DNA of 53,319 nt from a virus. Location: the IMG/VR virus record IMGVR_UViG_3300049795_000015, positions 1 to 53,319 of that record, one strand, 5' to 3'. Position numbers and translations under genes: made by a program. Under the pieces are notes generated by a model, which was given only the letters and a program-made list of their open reading frames with translations, ran no database searches and was not told where the DNA came from. This document shows, piece after piece, positions 33,626-42,608 of this stretch. Positions within the stretch are counted from its first letter, which is position 1. Each line of letters starts with the position of its first letter.

Positions 33626-36600
33626 GCAAAAAAGGCGGCGGCGACGTTACCGTAGGATTTCGCTATTTCCTGGGCCTGCACATGGCGATTTGTCACGGGC
33701 CGATCGACAAATTGCGCGAAGTCATCGTAGGCGACGCAACCGTGTGGCCTCTTGCGGTCAATTCTCCGACGCTCGATACGACCGATGCGCAGGCGATCGG
33801 TCGTGCGGCAGCGCCCTATGCGAATCCGTCCGGGCGTGCCTCAGGGGCCGCGCCTCTTCCTGAAGGCGCGACGGCTCCGGTCCCGACCGTAGGCCCCGTA
33901 GGGCTTGCAACGACCCCGCTTACGTCCAGTGGGACGATCTACATCAATGCGCCTGAAGTGTTCGGCGGGGACAAGAAAGAAGGCGGCGTGCAAGGATTTG
34001 TCGACGTTATGTTCGGCGAAGCTACCCAAGGGGCTAACGCCTACTTGCAAAACATCCTCGGGGCGGCGATGCCCGCCTTTCGCGGGGTGTTGAGTATCGT
34101 CGCGAAACAAGTGTACGTTGCCTCGCTCAATCCCTACCTCAAACCTTGGTCGATTTATGCTACGCGCATTTATACCGACTATAAAGGCGACACTCAATGG
34201 TACGCGGAGAAGGCGGGCATCCGCACGCCGAATACAGACGCGTCTACTACCGAAACAATTGACGGCTATTTCTTCGTCGCCGCAGGCACCGCATGTGCCG
34301 TAGGACCGGGGACTTTTACCTCCGACTTCCAGGGGAACGTAATGGAGGTCGGGTTTGCCGCCGTCGCAGTAGGAAATGCGGCGCGTCACGCGGCAGACCC
34401 GAGCGCAACGCTGTACTACATGACACGAGCGTACTGGACGCCTGCAGTAGACGGCACGGGCGAGCACATCATCGCGATGGGCAACTCGAATAACAACGCG
34501 TACGAAGAGGACATCGGAATTTCTTCGATTCACGTTACTAGAGTGTGCCCGACTGGGTACGCAACGTCAACCGCCCCTGATACGGTGAACGATGTAATCT
34601 GCACCTACACGATCCCTTCCGTTACCGACCACACGGAAACGGTCTTCGGGACTTTTCAATTAGCTGTGATGACTGCGGACAACGCCGTCGTACCGGAAGG
34701 CGCCCTGGCCCCGATGACCGGGACGATCGCCGATATCGGACGTGCCGCCGTGGCCGCGCGCAATGTCGCAGATGGACCGGGCGGCAGCTACGGGTCCGGC
34801 ATCGTCTCTACTTTCGTAGATGCATACCTTGACGACGGAACGGGAGGCGTATTTCCCCCCGGACCCTTCGGCGTCGACCTCGCAAGAGTACAGGCGATGG
34901 GCACTGCGGTAGTGGACCCGCCGTACAACCCCGTGCATCACGACTATGCGTACGGCGGCATCGCGGCCGTCTTCGTAAAACCCCTCTGCCCTGCGGGATA
35001 CACAGCATCGTGGGACGGCACAAATGTTGTGTGTTCTATCCACGTTTCGGCGCACGACATTTCCGTAGTCACAGTCGAGGGAACCCCGTTGTGCCCTCCC
35101 GTGTCGGGCTACCCGGACGGGGTAGCGGCCAATGCCGACACCGATAAAGTGATCTGCACGCGGGAAGTCGCTGCTGACGTTCTTGACATGAACCCGGCGC
35201 ACATGATCCGCGAGTGTCTGATCGTGCCAACGTGGGGTAAAGGATACGCCCCGGAACTGTTGGATGACATTTCGTTCGTTGCTTGCGCCGACACCCTTTA
35301 CGCGGAAGGCTTGGGGATGTCGTTGGAGTGGGTTGACACTGGTGACGTTGATGCGCTAATCGACGTGATCCTGCAGCACATAGACGGGGCGTTGTACTCC
35401 GATCGCGCAACGGGCCTGTGGACGCTCTCCCTCGTCCGCGGCGATTACGATGTAGAAACGATCCCTTCCTTCACCCCGGAGAACATTCAGAACCTGCAGG
35501 ACTTCCAGCGGCCTGCTACGTCGGAACTCATCAACCAAGTGATCCTGACGTACTGGAACCGACAGACGCGCAAAGACACTCCGCTCACGATCGATAATCA
35601 ACCGCTGCAAAATGCCAATGGCGGCATCGTGAGTTCCCGCGCGGTAGACCGAACCGGGTTCTCCGACGCAACCGTAGCGTCTCGAATCGCGCAGCGCGAA
35701 TTGCGGTCAGTGTCCACGCCGTTGGCGTCCGGCACCTTGCTCGTCAATCGTGCGGGCTTGGCCCTTCACATCGGCTCGCCTTTTAAACTCACTTGGCCGG
35801 AACTCGGTCTTGCTGATCTTGTCATGCGTGTCGCAGCGATCGACTACGGAACACTTACAGAGGGCGGCATTCGCGTGACGGCGATAGAAGACGTGTTCGC
35901 GACGCCGACGACGCAACTCATCGTAACCCCTATGACCTCGTGGGTTGACGGACGGCAGGCTCCGCAGGCCCCTTCTTACCGCTACGTTGGCGAGACCCCT
36001 TACTGGACGATCATCAAGCAAATAACTGGCGAGTCCACAACGTACAGCCAGTTGGACCCGACATCCGGCCTCTTGGCGGTTTCGGGCGTGAGGGCGAGCG
36101 CCGATACTACGGAAGCAAACGTATGGACACGACAAGGAACCGCAGGGTACACCAAGGCGGGTCCTGGCCTTATGTGCGCAACCGTCGTGATTGCAGCGGC
36201 CGCAAACCGCACCGACTCCATGTTTGCGTTCTCGGCGGCGGTCGATTCGGATCGCATCCGTTCGGGGTCCTATGCCGCGTGGGATGATGAGTTCGTCTTG
36301 GTGTACGACTTCAACGCCGAGACCGGAGTAATAACCTTGGCCCGTGGCGTACTAGATACGATCCCTGGAGCGCACGGCGTCAACTCCCGTTTGCTGTTTA
36401 TTGAAGGGTTTCAGTACCTGGGTGTCGATGAGTACGCAGATACCGAAGTTGTCGACGTAAAAATTCTACCGAAGACCGGGAGCGGCGAACTTGACTTGGC
36501 TGCGGGCGTCGAAGACGTGTACACCTTCGCGCACCGGCATATCCGGCCGTATCCTCCGGGGAACGTGAAATTACAAAACGCCCGCTGGCCGGCGCTCATC

Positions 36601-36954
36601 AACGGGGTCGCCACGCTGACGTACGCGCATCGAAACCGCCTTACGCAAACGGCGTACTTAGTAGGCTTTTTCGAAGGCAGCGTTGCGACGGAGGCCGGGG
36701 TCACGTACTGCGTGGATATCCACGGCGATGGCGGCACGTTGAAGAGGTCCGTCACGGGACTGACGGCCGCTAGTTACTCCTACGCCGAAGCGGATGAGTT
36801 AGCCGACAACGGAGGGCAACCGAACAGCACCTTGACGTTCGACGTGTGGTCGGTTCGCGGCACCTACGCCTCGTGGCAGCGATACACGAACATTTCTCTC
36901 CGGTACGACTACGGAACCGGCTACGGAAATTATTACGGCGGCGCTCTCTCCTGA
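33622..36954 (+). CDS. Tail tip/host-specificity hub (gpJ-like)
   Basis: 1110 residues. It opens FRYFLGLHMAICHGPIDKLREVIVGDATVW and has a GVQGFVDVMFG and FRGVLSIVAKQVYVASLNPYLKPWSIYATRI block typical of central tail-tip proteins. The later RECLIVPTWGKGYAPELLDD and ALYSDRATGLWTLSLVRGDYD belong to the gp27-like hub region. Inserted between these are three Cys-containing beta repeats (Cys at about 309, 456 and 491, each CPxGY...V(I/V)C). The protein likely binds the host receptor and carries the fibre. Confidence 0.88.
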   Translation: MSKKGGGDVTVGFRYFLGLHMAICHGPIDKLREVIVGDATVWPLAVNSPTLDTTDAQAIGRAAAPYANPSGRASGAAPLPEGATAPVPTVGPVGLATTPLTSSGTIYINAPEVFGGDKKEGGVQGFVDVMFGEATQGANAYLQNILGAAMPAFRGVLSIVAKQVYVASLNPYLKPWSIYATRIYTDYKGDTQWYAEKAGIRTPNTDASTTETIDGYFFVAAGTACAVGPGTFTSDFQGNVMEVGFAAVAVGNAARHAADPSATLYYMTRAYWTPAVDGTGEHIIAMGNSNNNAYEEDIGISSIHVTRVCPTGYATSTAPDTVNDVICTYTIPSVTDHTETVFGTFQLAVMTADNAVVPEGALAPMTGTIADIGRAAVAARNVADGPGGSYGSGIVSTFVDAYLDDGTGGVFPPGPFGVDLARVQAMGTAVVDPPYNPVHHDYAYGGIAAVFVKPLCPAGYTASWDGTNVVCSIHVSAHDISVVTVEGTPLCPPVSGYPDGVAANADTDKVICTREVAADVLDMNPAHMIRECLIVPTWGKGYAPELLDDISFVACADTLYAEGLGMSLEWVDTGDVDALIDVILQHIDGALYSDRATGLWTLSLVRGDYDVETIPSFTPENIQNLQDFQRPATSELINQVILTYWNRQTRKDTPLTIDNQPLQNANGGIVSSRAVDRTGFSDATVASRIAQRELRSVSTPLASGTLLVNRAGLALHIGSPFKLTWPELGLADLVMRVAAIDYGTLTEGGIRVTAIEDVFATPTTQLIVTPMTSWVDGRQAPQAPSYRYVGETPYWTIIKQITGESTTYSQLDPTSGLLAVSGVRASADTTEANVWTRQGTAGYTKAGPGLMCATVVIAAAANRTDSMFAFSAAVDSDRIRSGSYAAWDDEFVLVYDFNAETGVITLARGVLDTIPGAHGVNSRLLFIEGFQYLGVDEYADTEVVDVKILPKTGSGELDLAAGVEDVYTFAHRHIRPYPPGNVKLQNARWPALINGVATLTYAHRNRLTQTAYLVGFFEGSVATEAGVTYCVDIHGDGGTLKRSVTGLTAASYSYAEADELADNGGQPNSTLTFDVWSVRGTYASWQRYTNISLRYDYGTGYGNYYGGALS

Positions 36955-36972
36955 CACTAACGAAAGAAAAAC

Positions 36973-39171
36973 ATGGCAGCGAAAACAGGACCTAATTTCG
37001 GAATTCAGTACGGATGGAATTTAGGCGAAACATACAAAACAGGAATGGACTTCAACCTTACGCGTGTAGACGCCGTAATGCAGTTGTCCGTACGGTCAAA
37101 AACGACTGCGGCCCCTCCGGGGTCGCCCGCGAATGGGGATCGGTACATCATCCCTTCCGGGGCGTCAGGAGTGTGGGCCGGAAAAACGGGGCAGATCGCG
37201 GTACGGCAGGAGGCGGCGTGGATTTACCTTACTCCGTTTCTCGGATGGCGTTGCAACGTAGAAGACGTGGACACGATGTATCGTTTCGACGGCTCCGCAT
37301 GGGGGCAACAAGCCGTCGTCGCCCATCCTTCGTCCTTGAACGACGATTTCGCGCAAGATACCGCGACGACGACCGGCACCACGTACGGGTACAAGGCCGG
37401 GAGAATCGCTTTGCGCGGCATCGTCGCGCTTGTCGCCTCAAGCACGATCGCCCTCACCGTGAGCGCAACGAATTACGTCGAGGTGTCGGGAGCGGGAACG
37501 GTGAGCGCGAATACCACGGGCTTCACGGCAGGTAAATTCGCGATGGCTATCGTCGTAACTAGTTCTAGCGCGATAACTAGCGTTACTGATAAGCGGTATT
37601 TCGTAACGGCACCGAGAGAAGTCATATCAGGCGGGACGATCGGGCAACTCCTGGCGAAAAACAGTTCCTCAGATAACGACACAACTTGGGTCGACCCCTC
37701 GTCCGTTTCGTACGCCCTGCCTGTCTCTACTGCATCGGTATTAGGCGGCATCAAGTTCGGGCACCGGCTAACGGTCAACAGCAGTAGCGGCGTGGCCGAC
37801 GTGATTGACCCCTCTACGGGAGACCTCACGGACTTCGCGCAAGATACCGCGACGACGACCGGCACCACGTACGGGTACAAGGCCGGGGGTATTCGATCCG
37901 ACGCAGTGCCCGCGTCCGTTTCGGCGGGAACAATAGCCCTCACCGTGAGCGCAACGAATTACGTCGAGGTGTCGGGAGCGGGAACGGTGAGCGCGAATAC
38001 CACGGGCTTCACTCCCGGCCGCCTCGCGATGGCTGTCGTCGTAACTAGTTCTAGCGCGATTACAAGCGTCACTGATAAGCGGGCCGCGTACAGCATTTCG
38101 TCGGCCGTAAGCGGCACGGCCCCCGTTACGATAGCGTCGTCTACGACCCCGGCCATTGGCGCGGCAACGTCTCAAGACGTGACCCTCTCGGGCACAGCGC
38201 TTGTAACGGGGTTCGACACCTGCGCGGCGGGAACCAAGCGTTTTGTGACCTACAGCGGCGAAGTGCCGATGGCACATAATGCGGTTTCTCTCATTCTCGT
38301 CGGGTCTCAGAACCGTACGAACCACGTAGGCGACGTGTCCCTCTTCCAGTCCCTTGGCTCTGCCAATTGGAAGGAGCTAGACTTCCAGCGGGTGGCCGGG
38401 GTGCGAGAAGTGCTGACGGCGGCGCGTACCTACTACGTTCGAACAGATGGCAGCGATAGCAACAACGGCTTGGCGAATACCGCAGGGGGCGCTTTCCTGA
38501 CTATACAAAAAGCCGTTGACGTTTTGTGTAACACCCTGGACAACAACGGCAACGCGGTAACGATCCAGGTCGCCGATGGCACGTACACGGGAGCCGTTTC
38601 TTTAAAAACGTATGTAGGGTCCGCAATGCCCACGGTTCAGGGGAATAACGGGGCGCCCGCCAACGTACTGATATCGGTCACGTCAGCGAATGCGTTCGCC
38701 CTGTCCTCGGCTGCGACCTGGCAGATAAACGACTTAAAGATCGTGACGACTACGAGCGGATACTGCATCACCGCTACCAATAACGCACGCATAGGTTTTT
38801 CCAATATCAACTTCGGCGCCGGCGCGTCAGGCCACATCCTCGGTCAGAACTACGGCGTGCTAACGGCCACGGGGAACTATGCGATATCAGGCGGCGCTCC
38901 GTTCCACATTATCGGCACGGACGGCGCAGCTATCACCATTGCGGGCATGACCGTTACCCTGACCGGCACCCCCACGTGGGGAACGGCGTTCTGTTATCTG
39001 CGCACCTTGGCGATCCTCTCGACTAGTAACACAGCGACCTTCACCGGTGCCGCAACTGGCTCCCGCTACAACATCTCGCTAAACGCGGCGGCGTTCGTAA
39101 ATGGACAGGGGACCGCGTACTTCCCCGGCAGTACCGCAGGGGCTACCGCCACGGGAGGGCAATATGGTTAA
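36973..39171 (+). CDS. Tail fibre with beta-helix domain
   Basis: 732 residues. The N-terminal 115 residues match a DUF2793-like tail-attachment domain (WNLGETYKTGMDFNLTRVDAVMQLSV...PPGSPANGDRYIIP). Two near-identical modules (about residues 126-213 and 288-375) follow. From about residue 485, YYVRTDGSDSNNGLANTAGGAFLTIQKAVDVL starts a right-handed beta-helix of the pectate-lyase type, as in many receptor-binding or polysaccharide-degrading fibres. It ends ATGGQYG. Catalytic residues cannot be named, so depolymerase activity is unproven. Confidence 0.9.
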   Translation: MAAKTGPNFGIQYGWNLGETYKTGMDFNLTRVDAVMQLSVRSKTTAAPPGSPANGDRYIIPSGASGVWAGKTGQIAVRQEAAWIYLTPFLGWRCNVEDVDTMYRFDGSAWGQQAVVAHPSSLNDDFAQDTATTTGTTYGYKAGRIALRGIVALVASSTIALTVSATNYVEVSGAGTVSANTTGFTAGKFAMAIVVTSSSAITSVTDKRYFVTAPREVISGGTIGQLLAKNSSSDNDTTWVDPSSVSYALPVSTASVLGGIKFGHRLTVNSSSGVADVIDPSTGDLTDFAQDTATTTGTTYGYKAGGIRSDAVPASVSAGTIALTVSATNYVEVSGAGTVSANTTGFTPGRLAMAVVVTSSSAITSVTDKRAAYSISSAVSGTAPVTIASSTTPAIGAATSQDVTLSGTALVTGFDTCAAGTKRFVTYSGEVPMAHNAVSLILVGSQNRTNHVGDVSLFQSLGSANWKELDFQRVAGVREVLTAARTYYVRTDGSDSNNGLANTAGGAFLTIQKAVDVLCNTLDNNGNAVTIQVADGTYTGAVSLKTYVGSAMPTVQGNNGAPANVLISVTSANAFALSSAATWQINDLKIVTTTSGYCITATNNARIGFSNINFGAGASGHILGQNYGVLTATGNYAISGGAPFHIIGTDGAAITIAGMTVTLTGTPTWGTAFCYLRTLAILSTSNTATFTGAATGSRYNISLNAAAFVNGQGTAYFPGSTAGATATGGQYG
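37348..38080 (+). repeat. Internal duplication in tail fibre gene
   Basis: Bases 37348-37401 are identical to 37834-37887, and about 75 bases from 37450 are nearly identical to those from 37936. The offset is exactly 486 bases (162 codons), so the copy is in frame. Intervening codons have diverged. The two modules encode AQDTATTTGTTYGYKAG and ALTVSATNYVEVSGAGT. Confidence 0.95.
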
Positions 39172-39619
39172 ATGGTTCGATCGACGCGGACGCCCCCTAC
39201 CGCGCTCACTCCTCGGCGTCTTTCGCAAGACGCTCCTGCTCGCCGACACGACAACGATTCGCGTACTCCTGGCGAACGCCTCTCTCCTGTGGGCGGTTGC
39301 CTTGGCGTACGACACCGATGCCTTCCGGCACGGATGCTGCGGCCTGATGAACACGTTCGGGGACGAAACCACATGGGCGTTGCTGTTCAGCGCTTATTTT
39401 GTTCTCACGTATTGGCGCTTAATCGACCGGAGGGCGAGGCCGCGATGGGCGGTAGCCGTGAACACTTTCGGCTTGTTTTTGTGGCTAACCTCCACGTTAT
39501 CTATTAATATTGCGGCAGGGCATTTCGACCCTTCTACTGCCCTGGAATGGGTGCTGTGCGCTGCGAGTGCTTGGGCGCTCTACCGAACGGGCCTGAAAAC
39601 GGAGGTAGTCACCCCATGA
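39164..39619 (+). CDS. Membrane protein, possible holin
   Basis: 151 residues from the ATG overlapping the tail fibre stop, with GGGAGGG upstream. A basic head is followed by about four hydrophobic segments (VLLANASLLWAVALAY, WALLFSAYFVLTYW, WAVAVNTFGLFLWLTSTL, ALEWVLCAASAWAL). First gene of the lysis cassette. It may be a holin, antiholin or an unrelated membrane protein. Confidence 0.7.
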   Translation: MVKWFDRRGRPLPRSLLGVFRKTLLLADTTTIRVLLANASLLWAVALAYDTDAFRHGCCGLMNTFGDETTWALLFSAYFVLTYWRLIDRRARPRWAVAVNTFGLFLWLTSTLSINIAAGHFDPSTALEWVLCAASAWALYRTGLKTEVVTP

Positions 39620-40065
39620 GTGCCGAAAAACAGCAATCTTTGGCGTCTCTGTACCTCCCCGCAGAGCTGCCTTTCGGGATGCAGTCCGGGGGCGTTCTGG
39701 CAACCGTACTATCCGTTATCGCCGTCGTTTTGTGGCTACGTCGACGTGTTAGTCGAGACGGTCTAGAGATGACCAAGGATCACAGCGAAAAAACGCTAAT
39801 CGAAAAGCTACGAGAAGAGCGAGATAAGGCCCTCTCGCACGCAGAAGAAGCCTGGGGCCGCCGCACCGATGACGCTGCGGCAATCGCCAAGTTGACCTCC
39901 GAAGTTGGTCATCTATCCGCGAACAACTTCGCCCTTACGCAGCACGTAGTTCGGCTCGAAGAAAAAGTCACGCAACTTAGTCGGCTCATCGCTCAGTTCG
40001 CGCCGAGTGAAGTAGGCCAATTGTTCGGCAAAGACACTAACCAAACGGGGAGGAGTTCAATATGA
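39616..40065 (+). CDS. Membrane-anchored coiled-coil protein
   Basis: 149 residues, start overlapping the preceding stop (ATGA). One transmembrane helix (GVLATVLSVIAVVLWL, residues about 26-42) is followed by a long charged coiled coil (EKLREERDKALSHAEEAW, NNFALTQHVVRLEEKVTQL). This layout is seen in phage lysis cassettes for spanin-like or holin-accessory proteins. Rz and Rz1 are found elsewhere, so its role is open. Confidence 0.7.
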   Translation: MSAEKQQSLASLYLPAELPFGMQSGGVLATVLSVIAVVLWLRRRVSRDGLEMTKDHSEKTLIEKLREERDKALSHAEEAWGRRTDDAAAIAKLTSEVGHLSANNFALTQHVVRLEEKVTQLSRLIAQFAPSEVGQLFGKDTNQTGRSSI

Positions 40066-40379
40066 AAATGCTCGACAAATGGATCGGCCGAGGTAAGGCC
40101 CTGGTAGACGGCAGCGCATGGCTCATGATTCTGCCGTTTTTGTTTTTAATGTGGTACATCGATCCGATCGAGACCAAGACCAAGTTATTGTTCCTGCTGC
40201 AGCTACCTGTCATCGTCGGCGTGGCCTTGATGCTTGCGCGCGTGGCCGTGCCTGCGTTGAGCATCACCGAGTTGATGCGCGAGGTGAGAGCCGGGAACGT
40301 CGCGGCCGGCGTCACGTTGCTCGGCCTTCTCGTGTTTGTCGGCCTGGTCGTGATGACTGCGGCCGGTTGGACGAAGTAA
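40062..40379 (+). CDS. Putative holin
   Basis: 105 residues. Three hydrophobic segments (GSAWLMILPFLFLMWYI, KLLFLLQLPVIVGVALMLA, VAAGVTLLGLLVFVGLVVMTAAG) and a short charged turn fit a class I holin-like topology. It lies immediately before the endolysin gene and is coupled by ATGA to the gene upstream. It would permeabilise the inner membrane to trigger lysis. Confidence 0.75.
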   Translation: MKMLDKWIGRGKALVDGSAWLMILPFLFLMWYIDPIETKTKLLFLLQLPVIVGVALMLARVAVPALSITELMREVRAGNVAAGVTLLGLLVFVGLVVMTAAGWTK

Positions 40380-40380
40380 C

Positions 40381-40992
40381 ATGATTTCCGCTGCCGCCAA
40401 GTTGTACATCGGTATGCTTGTGGCCTTCCAGGTGCAGTATTGGCCGTCAGCGTATCTCCCGTCTTTCATGGCGTCGATGGTCGAGGCGGAGTCGCGCTGG
40501 AACCCGAACGCACAACTGAAATCCGATCGCGAGTGGGGAACGTCGTTCGGACAATGGACCACGGCGTATAACAAAGACGGCTCCGTCCGGTTCAATGCGT
40601 GGGCCGACGTGAAGAAGGCGCACCCCGACGAGTTAAAAGGATGGGCCGACCGCTTCGAGCCGGCCTACAACCTCAAAGCGGTCGTCTTGTCTAACCGATC
40701 TACCTGCAAAGCGTTTGAAGGGCTTGGCGCCACGCCTGACGACGTTCTACGCATGTGCGTATCGGCGCACAACGGCGGGGCCGGATCGGTGAGGCAGGAT
40801 CGCTTGAAGTGCCGCATGACTCCGGGCTGCGATCCGACGCGATGGCGAGGCAACGTAGAGGCAACGAGTTACAAGTCGAGTCAACCGTCGCAATACGGGC
40901 GGTCGTATCTCAAGATCAATCGGGATTATGTCGTACGGGTCGTCGACGAGTACCGACCGAAATATGATCCTTACTTCAGGAGCGCACAATGA
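40381..40992 (+). CDS. Endolysin, lytic transglycosylase type
   Basis: 203 residues. FMASMVEAESRWNPNAQ carries the SLT-type catalytic Glu (Glu37), with downstream GTSFGQWT and the MCVSAHNGGAGSVRQD block of goose-lysozyme-like lytic transglycosylases. Residues 1-20 are mildly hydrophobic (AAAKLYIGMLVAFQV) and might act as a signal-arrest segment, though it is weak. The enzyme cleaves peptidoglycan glycan strands. It lies between the holin and the Rz spanin genes. Confidence 0.88.
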   Translation: MISAAAKLYIGMLVAFQVQYWPSAYLPSFMASMVEAESRWNPNAQLKSDREWGTSFGQWTTAYNKDGSVRFNAWADVKKAHPDELKGWADRFEPAYNLKAVVLSNRSTCKAFEGLGATPDDVLRMCVSAHNGGAGSVRQDRLKCRMTPGCDPTRWRGNVEATSYKSSQPSQYGRSYLKINRDYVVRVVDEYRPKYDPYFRSAQ

Positions 40993-41468
40993 TTTCATTC
41001 CTAGACCCTCGCCTGTGGCTCGCGACGATCGCCCTGATCGCGGTGTCGTTCATGGCCGGCGATTGGAACGGCGTGCATAGCGAGAAAAAGAAGACCGAAC
41101 TACGCGACAGTAAGGTCGCGGTTGAAACCCTAACCGCAAAACAGGACATCGACAGGGAAATGCGCAAAGGGGTCGACGCCTTGATTGCGCAAAACCAAAC
41201 GGAGAAACAAAATGCGAAAACTAGCAACGATAATCTGCATACTGCTTTGCTCACTGGTGCTAAGCGGTTGTCCGTCGCCGTTACTTCGGCCTGTCCAAGC
41301 GGAAATACCGGCGCTGCCGCTACAGAAACGCGAGCCGACCTTTTGCCAGCGGTTGCTGTCGCTATTCACGACATCGGAGCCGAAAGCGACGATGCGGTGC
41401 GGGACCTCAACACTTGTATCGACGCCTACAACGCAGTGAGAGACACCAACAATACGAAAGGAAAATAA
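40989..41468 (+). CDS. Rz: Inner-membrane spanin (Rz-like)
   Basis: 159 residues, start overlapping the endolysin stop. One N-terminal transmembrane anchor (WLATIALIAVSFMAGDW) is followed by a periplasmic coiled coil (KKKTELRDSKVAVETLTAKQDIDREM), as in Rz proteins of the DUF2514 type. It pairs with the lipoprotein encoded inside it to fuse inner and outer membranes at lysis. Confidence 0.9.
   Translation: MISFLDPRLWLATIALIAVSFMAGDWNGVHSEKKKTELRDSKVAVETLTAKQDIDREMRKGVDALIAQNQTEKQNAKTSNDNLHTALLTGAKRLSVAVTSACPSGNTGAAATETRADLLPAVAVAIHDIGAESDDAVRDLNTCIDAYNAVRDTNNTKGK
41212..41439 (+). CDS. Rz1: Outer-membrane spanin lipoprotein (Rz1-like), nested in Rz
   Basis: 75 residues encoded entirely inside Rz in another frame. 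The ATG at 41212 has GGAG seven bases before it. The signal peptide MRKLATIICILLCSLVLSGC ends in a lipobox LSGC with Cys20, followed by a Pro-rich mature part (PSPLLRPVQAEIPALP). The embedded Rz/Rz1 arrangement is well known and shows that the host has an outer membrane. Confidence 0.92.
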   Translation: MRKLATIICILLCSLVLSGCPSPLLRPVQAEIPALPLQKREPTFCQRLLSLFTTSEPKATMRCGTSTLVSTPTTQ

Positions 41469-41470
41469 CG

Positions 41471-41533
41471 ATGCCGTTCCTACTGTTCTTATGGATGTTT
41501 TTGTGCGTGCCGATCTTCGCGATGATCGGATAG
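41471..41533 (+). CDS. 20-residue membrane peptide
   Basis: MPFLLFLWMFLCVPIFAMIG is almost entirely hydrophobic. AAAGGA precedes the ATG, two bases after the Rz stop, and a terminator follows. It may be a micro-protein of the lysis cassette. The short length means chance cannot be excluded. Confidence 0.5.
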   Translation: MPFLLFLWMFLCVPIFAMIG

Positions 41534-41535
41534 CT

Positions 41536-41564
41536 AAGACGGCTTCGGCCGTCTTTTCTTTTTC
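41536..41564 (+). terminator. Terminator of the late operon
   Basis: The stem AAGACGGC-TTCG-GCCGTCTT is followed by TTCTTTTT. It lies between the convergent late and minus-strand operons; the minus-strand HNH gene ends inside its U-tract. Confidence 0.92.
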
Positions 41565-41964
41565 AGAATAGCGATAGTTGTTCACCCCACGTGTCGGGCC
41601 ATACCCACGCGCCTTTCTGTGCGTTCGGTTTCCAGTGGATGACTTGCAAATTCCAAGGGACGTGCAGGCCGCTGACCGTCTTGCCGCACTTCGGAACGAT
41701 ATGATCGACGACATGCAGTTCCCCGGTTTCTTCGGTCCTCCTGCGCGCCTCCGCGTAAAATGCGGCGATCGCCTTCATGTCCGCCCACGGCGGCGTGCGG
41801 CGCTTGGTCTGCGCCCGATGGACCATACCTTCTTTACCGGGAGGGCAGGCCAATGGTCGCTTGATCACAATAAGGAACAAAGGACCGATATGATACCCGC
41901 CGACAAGTGCGAGGGGCTTAGTCATCGCCCTGTTCCCGTTGTGCCTGCCCGTAGGCACGATCAT
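41563..41964 (-). CDS. HNH endonuclease
   Basis: 133 residues from an ATG overlapping the preceding stop (ATGA). The C-terminal part contains KRRTPPWADMKAIAAFYAEARR, then VDHIVPKCGKTVSGLHVPWNLQVI and WKPNAQKG, a clear HNH motif (Asp-His, the SGLHV segment and Asn-x-x-Lys). Such small phage HNH proteins act as nicking or homing nucleases or assist packaging. It is the last gene of the leftward operon. Confidence 0.9.
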   Translation of the reverse strand: MIVPTGRHNGNRAMTKPLALVGGYHIGPLFLIVIKRPLACPPGKEGMVHRAQTKRRTPPWADMKAIAAFYAEARRRTEETGELHVVDHIVPKCGKTVSGLHVPWNLQVIHWKPNAQKGAWVWPDTWGEQLSLF

Positions 41965-42116
41965 AGGCGTCTTGGACCAGTTTTTACATGGGCGGCGACG
42001 TGTGCCCGGTCGCGGGTGAACTGGCGACATGCCTTGACATCGTAATCGCATTCGCAGCCGCAATTCGGTTCGCACGTCCAGTTGTCCCGTGCGAAGCGTT
42101 CAGAAAGGGCAGACAT
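41961..42116 (-). CDS. 51-residue Cys-rich protein
   Basis: A strong GGAGGAAAC site precedes the ATG. The sequence MSALSERFARDNWTCEPNCG is followed by C-x-C-D and a later Cys, so a small zinc-binding fold is possible. It overlaps the zinc-ribbon gene upstream by 17 bases and the HNH gene downstream by four. No family recognised. Confidence 0.7.
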   Translation of the reverse strand: MSALSERFARDNWTCEPNCGCECDYDVKACRQFTRDRAHVAAHVKTGPRRL

Positions 42117-42444
42117 CGTTTCCTCCTACGGGTGTACCGAAGCACTCAAGCGGCATATCGTCCTCGCTCACTCCTCGCCGCTTCAGTTGATTGTAAAGGC
42201 CACGGGGGTGCGAATCGCACTCGGGGTGCGTCGTACGATGCGGGAAGTGATTTCCCTTGCTCGCGTCAGGCCCGCTACAGTGACACAGGTTGCGCCTGTT
42301 GTACGCACGGCCCTCGATACGCCATCCTTTGCGGTTATTGCACACCGGGCACCGAGGCACGATCTTGTAGTCGTCCGGGTGCATCGAGGTGACGCGACGA
42401 TGCCGACACGCGTTATGTCGACAACGAACGGAGTAGGTCGTCAC
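42100..42444 (-). CDS. Zinc-ribbon protein
   Basis: 114 residues from a GTG overlapping the previous stop (GTGA); a longer upstream reading overlaps another gene and looks artificial. Cys residues in VRCRHNACRHRR, RCPVCNNRKGWR and NLCHCSGP fit one or two zinc sites. The C terminus is charged (NQLKRRGVSEDDMP). It resembles the small zinc-ribbon proteins that sit near recombination genes in other phages. Nucleic-acid binding is likely but not shown. Confidence 0.75.
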   Translation of the reverse strand: MTTYSVRCRHNACRHRRVTSMHPDDYKIVPRCPVCNNRKGWRIEGRAYNRRNLCHCSGPDASKGNHFPHRTTHPECDSHPRGLYNQLKRRGVSEDDMPLECFGTPVGGNDVCPF

Positions 42445-42608
42445 GTTGTTTTCGCTTTCCGGTAGCGCTCCGGTCTGAAACGTTGATCTGCGTTGGCGCA
42501 GCCATTGTGCTGTAGTTGCCGCTTGCCGTTGCGCCGGACGAAGTGCCCTTGCCCTGCCGATACGGTTTTTCGGCAGTGTACGCATAGGCCGGGAAATTTG
42601 TTATTCAC
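42441..42608 (-). CDS. 55-residue zinc miniprotein (CxxC...HxxC)
   Basis: Starts at a GTG overlapping the stop of the preceding gene. FPGLCVHCRKTVSAGQGHFV and LQHNGC give a C-x2-C...H-x2-C pattern like a minimal treble clef. It resembles the 54-residue protein at 43858-44022, so the two may be paralogues. No separate ribosome site; translation is probably coupled. Confidence 0.75.
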   Translation of the reverse strand: MNNKFPGLCVHCRKTVSAGQGHFVRRNGKRQLQHNGCANADQRFRPERYRKAKTT

